DNA of 64,000 nt from Castor canadensis (taxonomy: Eukaryota > Chordata > Mammalia > Rodentia > Castoridae): positions 13,238,001 to 13,302,000 of the forward strand of contig NC_133401.1 of NCBI RefSeq assembly GCF_047511655.1, read 5' to 3'. The stretch's first letter is position 1, and each line of letters begins with the position of its first letter. The notes under the pieces are model-generated. The model had not been told where the DNA came from. It did no database searches and saw only the letters and a list, made by a program, of their open reading frames with translations. A program made the position numbers and the translations under genes. Shown here one piece after another: positions 59,434-64,000 of this stretch.

Positions 59434-59945
59434 ATGACGGGAAACACCACACTTTCAACATTAACACTGACTGCCAATGGCCTCAATGCCACAATAAAAA
59501 GACATACAATAGCAAACTGGGTTAAAAAACAGTACCCAATCATATATTGCTTACAAAAGACTCATCTCACTGAAAAAATAAACACTGGCTTAGACTCAAA
59601 GGATGGAAAAAGTTTTTCCAAGCAAATGGACCCAATAAACAGGCACGAGTAGCTCTATCATATCTGACAAAGTAGACTTCAAACTAAAATCAGTCAGAAG
59701 ACACAATGAAGGCCACTTCATATTAATTAAAGGAACAATTCATCAAGGGGAAATATCAATTCTTAACAAATATGCACCAAACATATGGACACCCATTTAC
59801 ACTTAAAAAAAAGAAAAAAAAACTCTATTGGGCCTAAGAGCACAGATAGACCCTAAAACAATGATAGGGGAAGACCTGAATACCCCACTGTCAACAACAG
59901 ATAGGTTATCCAGGGAAAAGATCAGCAAAGAAAAATGACACTACA
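59434..59945 (+). pseudogene. L1 ORF2 N-terminal fragment
   Basis: Starts MTGNTTLSTLTLTANGLN. Endonuclease text is readable (QKTHLTEK in place of QETHL, then a frame change near 59650). It ends after the GDLNTPLS-equivalent region near 59885-59945. The catalytic Glu of QETH is replaced by Lys. Confidence 0.78.
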
Positions 59946-60045
59946 TCAACTTCAAGTACAGTTTCAGTTGGGGGTAGGGGGAAAATGAGAGTTAAATAAG
60001 GCCAGAAAGTCTACCCCATCACATTGACCATGGTATTCTACTCAC

Positions 60046-60210
60046 CATAGCTTTTGGAGAGACATTCCAAAAGATGGTCAACTTCCTTCACCCACTGAAT
60101 TCCTCAGCCAGGTCCACCACAGCCTCATTTGCTGCATCATATCCATGCAGCACCACAACCCAGCATGGTCCCAGGTGGATGGTGAACACAGGGTCATAAT
60201 GTTAACTGAT
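60046..60210 (-). pseudogene. CYP2A: CYP2A-like exon 2 relic, minus strand
   Basis: Minus strand: acceptor CAG|ATCAGT at 60210, then a stop where a Glu codon is expected, [32 protein letters not shown], stop, and a CTATG|GTGAGT donor at 60046/60045. It is 165 bp against the usual 163, so +2, in line with the broken frame after FSG. The phase at its donor fits exon 3 of CYP2A. It lies 251 bp 3' of exon 1 on the same strand. Confidence 0.92.
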
Positions 60211-60461
60211 CTGATGGGTATGGTTGGAAGATGTTAAAAAGGACACTTCCTAAATTATCACAGTACCCAGAACTCAGGCACTTGATGCCATTCTCCCTGG
60301 CTTTGACAATCAAGGGACTGACGAACCCAAGAGCTAGTCTTCCTATCTAGGAGCTGGATGTGCCCTAATCTAACTCTGACTTATCCTGATTAACAACATT
60401 CCACAAATCCCCAGCCAAAATTTTTAAACCTTCATGCAATCTCATTCCACCCATCTCTCAC

Positions 60462-60644
60462 CTGGTAGCATCTTTTTGGAGAAATTGTACAATTGCTTTG
60501 TGTTCAGTTGCAGGTAGTTCCCAATGAAGGGCAATGGGGTGGGGCCAGAGGGAAGTTTTCTCCAGGTCTTCTTCTGTTGCCATACAGAAGCACCATTACA
60601 CTCATGAAGACCAGCAGAGCCATGAGAAGAACCCCTGTGTCCAT
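60462..60644 (-). pseudogene. CYP2A: CYP2A-like exon 1 relic, minus strand
   Basis: Minus strand: ATG at 60644 (another at 60647), a hydrophobic membrane anchor ([17 protein letters not shown]), then a frameshift near 60575. In the next frame come the proline-rich hinge and [16 protein letters not shown], a CYP2A hallmark. The donor is CAG|GTGAGA at 60462/60461. The expected length is ~180 bp. Intact splice sites but a broken frame: a pseudogene. Confidence 0.92.
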
Positions 60645-60649
60645 CATTG

Positions 60650-61744
60650 TAGCAGCAGAGGTGAGAAGAAAATGAGGATGGCTGAGATGGCTTAACCTTG
60701 TACTCTCTTGAGTAGAAGAGTGGATTTTTGACTCTATGATTGCACGTCCCAATCTCATCACCCAATCCACCCTATCTGGGTTGCTTAACTGCACCAAGGA
60801 AGGAGAAGGGGATACTCTGGACATGTCAACAGGCAGTGGGGGTTCATTTGGTATTCATAGTGCTTGAAGAGGAGGTACCCAACAACCTTTGGATTCATGT
60901 GGGCAGGAGATCAACTCCTAATATAAAGGTGCTAGAATATTTGCATGGATTAGCTCCTGAGATTTGTATTTTTATTCATATTCTGGGAACAGAAATCAGA
61001 GATGTGGTTATGGGGTCTACAATAGAATGGAAAATCCTGGATTTTATTGGGATGAGACAGAACATACGGCTGTAGAATTTGGGGATTTTTCAGTGAGAAA
61101 GAACATGAGTTCTTGAAAGGACACATGAGAGAATATTTTGGTGATTTGAGACGCTTGTGGTCTAAAGAACCCAGCGATGTGGATGTGGTAGATGTGAGCT
61201 TATTTAGCCCTGTGGTGTGACTTGATTCTCACATGTACTTCATAGTGAGACCACAGTGAGAACCATGGAAGCCAGAACCTCCATTGCCCATCTTTGGCTG
61301 GGAAAGGTGGGAGACAAGAGTCTCATTTTAGTTGAACTTTGCACAGAACTGGAGAAGATTAACTCAGGGTCAGAGTTGTCAAAGGAACTGGCCATGAATT
61401 GCAAAATAGTAATAAGGACCTCAATATGGTAATCATACCAACTGTCACAGGGGTTGTAAGTTACAAAGAGCCCTACTGGATTTCTACCCAGATACATAGA
61501 GAAGCTCACCTGGTTATTGTATCATTGCATTCATTCTTCTTGTTTCTTATGATTCCATCTTGTATGTGGGTGAAATGAGCATAAAACAGAGCTCAGAAAG
61601 TACTAGGGAGGAAATTTACAGCATTTTGTCAACTTTGACTGATGTAGCAATCATTACTCTCTTTTCAAAAGCAGAGTCCAAGCAGAAAGTGTTTTTGCAA
61701 GGAGATCAGAGCAAGATGGTGGAGTAGAAGCTTTTTCAATTTGA
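60650..61744 (-). other. 5' flank of CYP2A-like exon 1 relic
   Basis: The former promoter side of the minus-strand relic. I see no clear TATA box or other site I can name with confidence. No other gene or repeat is recognised in this stretch. Confidence 0.45.
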
Positions 61745-61897
61745 CTCTGTGAGTCAAATAATCAAGTGATATTTGTGTTTGTGTGCTGTATTGATTTGTG
61801 TATGTTGAACCATCCTTGCAGGTCTAGAATGAAAAAACTTGTTCCTGGTGTATGATCTATTTGATGTGTTGTTCAATTTGGTTTGCAAAGAATTTCT

Positions 61898-62170
61898 TGG
61901 TGGTCGTGGAATTTGATCTCAGGGTCTTACACTTGCTAGAAGCACTATGGCACCTAAGGTACTCCCCAGCCCTTCAGCCTGGATTGAGGTACTCCTCTTT
62001 ACTTGTCCCATGTAGCAGACATGGCAGGTGAGTGTCTCCATGCTCAGCTTTTGTTAGTTGAGATGGGGTCTTGTGAACTTTTCGCCTAGATTTGCTCTAA
62101 ACCTTGATCCTTGAATCTCTGCCTCCCAAGCAATTAGGATTACAGAATTAAGCCACTGAGCCCAGCTTTC
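61898..62170 (-). mobile_element. Dimeric tRNA-7SL SINE (B4-like), diverged
   Basis: On the plus strand a diverged tRNA-derived part (61905-61975, TTGATCTCAGGGTC) precedes a 7SL-like part (GCCTCCCAAGCAATTAGGAT at 62122-62141, CCACTGAGCCCAGC). Both are antisense. It sits inside the antisense L1. Confidence 0.68.
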
Positions 62171-62704
62171 AAGTATCTTATTCAGATACTTTTGCAACTA
62201 TTTGCATCAAGGAAATAGGCCTATAAATTTTGTTTGTGTGTGTGTGTGTTTCCTAATCCAGCTTAGATATCAGGGTAATACTGGCTTAATAGAATGAGTT
62301 TGGTAGAGTTTCTTCCTTGTATATTTTGAAATAGTTTGGGGAACACAGGTGGTAATTCTTTAAAAGTCTGGTTATATTCAGAAGTGAATCCATCTGCCTC
62401 TGTTTTCTTCTTTGCTGGGATACTCTATTACTGCTTAAATGGTTGTACCTGATATAGACCAATTTAAATGTTTGTAACTTTTTAGGTCAGTTTAAGTAAG
62501 TTATATGTGCCTACATATTTATACATTCTTCTAGATATTCCAGTTTATGGAATGCAAGTTTTCAAATCTTTTCTAATCATCCTCTGAATTTCATTGGTAT
62601 TTGTTCTGATGTCCCATGTTTATCTCTAGTTTAATTAATTTGCATATTCTCCCTTCTTTTTATTTGTGTGGCTAAGGACCTGCCATTCTTATCTTTTTCT
62701 GTTT

Positions 62705-63235
62705 TTCAGACATTTTATTAGCATAATTAGTTGTACAGAGGGATTCATTGTGACTTTTATTTGTGTGTTTATAATGTATCTTTATTAGATTCACCCTTCC
62801 ATCATTCTCCCTTATTTCCCTCCCTCCCTTCATAGAACAATTTCAACCAAATTCAACGTTTTATTCTCATAAAAGTATACAAAGCATATCGACAATATTT
62901 ACCCTCCTTCACCCTCTTTATTTACCCTCCATCCCCCACTGGTACACAACCTCAGACCAAACCTGTTTTACATTCCTATCCTTCATTTTTAAATATATGT
63001 TGATTATTCAAGGAGATTTTCCCAAGGTGTTCCCTGCATCCATATGTTGTACTTTGAACAGATTTACCCTCTCTATCACTTACTCTTTCTGTGTTGCTCT
63101 GGTCCCTTATTCAACACCTTGTAGTGCATTTTGTTATACCATCTTCAAACACTGGTGCAATGTATTTTAATATTATCCACTCTCTATCATTCCCTTTTCC
63201 TCTCCTGCTTTCCCATAGTGCCCTCAGACAGAACC
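62705..63235. repeat. Unidentified interspersed repeat inside antisense L1
   Basis: A T- and C-rich ~530-bp block (CCCTCCCTCCCTTCATAGAA near 62820, ACCCTCCATCCCCCACTGG near 62925) that interrupts the L1 between its endonuclease and RT parts. It looks like a repeat common in some rodents, possibly an L1 3'-end product, but I cannot name it. Confidence 0.4.
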
Positions 63236-64000
63236 ACTGTTAAAATTATGAATATCTCAATTTTCTTAAATTTGTGAGGGTTGCATTTTGTCCTAAAATA
63301 TGATCTATTTTGGAGAAGGTTCCATGAGTTACTGAAAAGAATATGCATTGCATGGTAATTGGGTGAAATACTCTGTAGATGTCAGTGATGTTCATTTGGT
63401 CTAATGTGTGTATTAGGTCTAAAGTTTCTTTGTTGATATTTTGCCTTTATGGCCTATCTGTTGGGAACAGTGGGGTATTCAGGTCTTCCACTGTCACTGT
63501 GTTGGGATCTATCTGTGCTTTTAAGCCCATTAGTGTGTTTTTAATGAAGTTGAGTGCCCCTATATTTGGCATGGATACATTAAGAATTGATATTTCCTCT
63601 TGATGGATGGTTCCTTTAACTAACATGAAGTGACATTCATTGTCTCTTCTGACAGATTTTAGTCTCAGGTCTACTTTGTCAGGTATAGGTGTAGCTACTC
63701 CTGACTGTTTATTGGGGCCATTTGCTTGGAAAATCTTTTTCCACCCTTTGACACTAAGCCAGTGTTTGTTTGTTTGTTTTCAGTGAGATGTGTCTCTTAT
63801 AAGCAACATATGCTTGGGTGTTGTTTTTTAACTGAAGTTGCTATTCTATGCCTTTGGTTGGAGCATTATGGCCATTAACACTCAGTGTTAGTATTGAGAG
63901 TTGTGTGGTGTTTCCTATCATTTTTATTCCCCTGGTGTTTACTTTTTCCCTAGTCCTTGTTTACTGGTCTGCTTGGTCAAAAGAGTTTATTCATTTTTGC

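Larger units (their letters stand above)
56150..59945 (+). mobile_element. Old L1, 5' half only (5'UTR, ORF1, ORF2 start)
   Basis: 56150-58200 is a GC-richer, then pyrimidine-rich, 5'UTR. ORF1 lies at about 58220-59378 and ORF2 starts at ATG 59434 (MTGNTTLSTLTL). The element is cut at ~59945 within the endonuclease, next to the antisense CYP2A-like exon 2. It is the same older subfamily as the antisense L1 at 61745-64000, which carries a matching ORF2 start. Confidence 0.78.
61745..64000 (-). mobile_element. Antisense old L1 ORF2 with two nested insertions
   Basis: On the minus strand the window end (~63940) has the start of ORF2 (an ATG near 63922 followed by text like the ORF2 start at 59434). 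Endonuclease text runs to ~63240, then RT-region text at 62700-62170 and 61898-61745 (GATTTGTGTATGTTGAACCA near 61794). Two foreign blocks interrupt it. The element continues past the window. Confidence 0.78.

Overview
The window looks like rodent-type mammalian nuclear DNA: dense LINE-1 (L1), tRNA-derived SINEs, tRNA-7SL (B4-like) dimeric SINEs, endogenous retroviruses, and intron-containing and processed pseudogenes. The SINE types suggest a rodent outside the mouse/rat group, perhaps beaver-like or squirrel-related; this is a weak inference. I find no intact host protein-coding gene and no tRNA, rRNA or snRNA gene. The only long intact reading frame is L1 ORF1 at 2055-3257.

Layout. 0.48-7.7 kb: a near full-length, young L1 with a SINE in its 5'UTR, intact ORF1 and broken ORF2. 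7.75-8.35 kb: a short 3'-end L1 with a perfect 17-bp target-site duplication, then two SINEs. 8.4-11.4 kb: an antisense class I retroviral remnant with LTR, tRNA-His-type primer site and decayed gag. 11.4-13.7 kb: a 5'-truncated L1. 13.86-22.86 kb: a CYP2A-like pseudogene on the plus strand with exons 3, 4, 6, 7, 8 and 9. Exon 5 is missing, and a degenerate L1 fills most of that interval. 22.9-25.55 kb: non-repetitive spacer.

25.55-32.86 kb: a complete but decayed betaretrovirus-like (class II) provirus with two LTRs, tRNA-Lys primer site, gag, dUTPase/protease, pol and an env remnant. 33.5-41.3 kb: an L1 split by a 5.2-kb processed copy of JADE1 mRNA. 41.3-45.2 kb: a dimeric SINE, an unassigned stretch, and two old ORF1-type L1 fragments in opposite orientation around a degenerate tandem repeat. 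45.2-53.2 kb: two young L1s head to tail. 53.2-59.95 kb: old L1s. 60.05-60.65 kb: exons 2 and 1 of a CYP2A-like gene on the minus strand. 61.75-64 kb: an antisense L1 with nested insertions.

How the parts relate. The two CYP2A-like fragments suggest an eroded CYP2A cluster. They hold complementary exons (1-2 and 3-9) on opposite strands, so they may be one gene broken by rearrangement or two relics. The L1s probably supplied the machinery for the SINE and JADE1 insertions. Several copies share a mutation in the catalytic FADD motif, at a position that is a CpG in the best-preserved copy. I see no obvious new biological system. The most informative items are the nested JADE1 retrocopy, the split CYP2A relics, the unequal LTRs of the provirus and a microinversion inside an L1.
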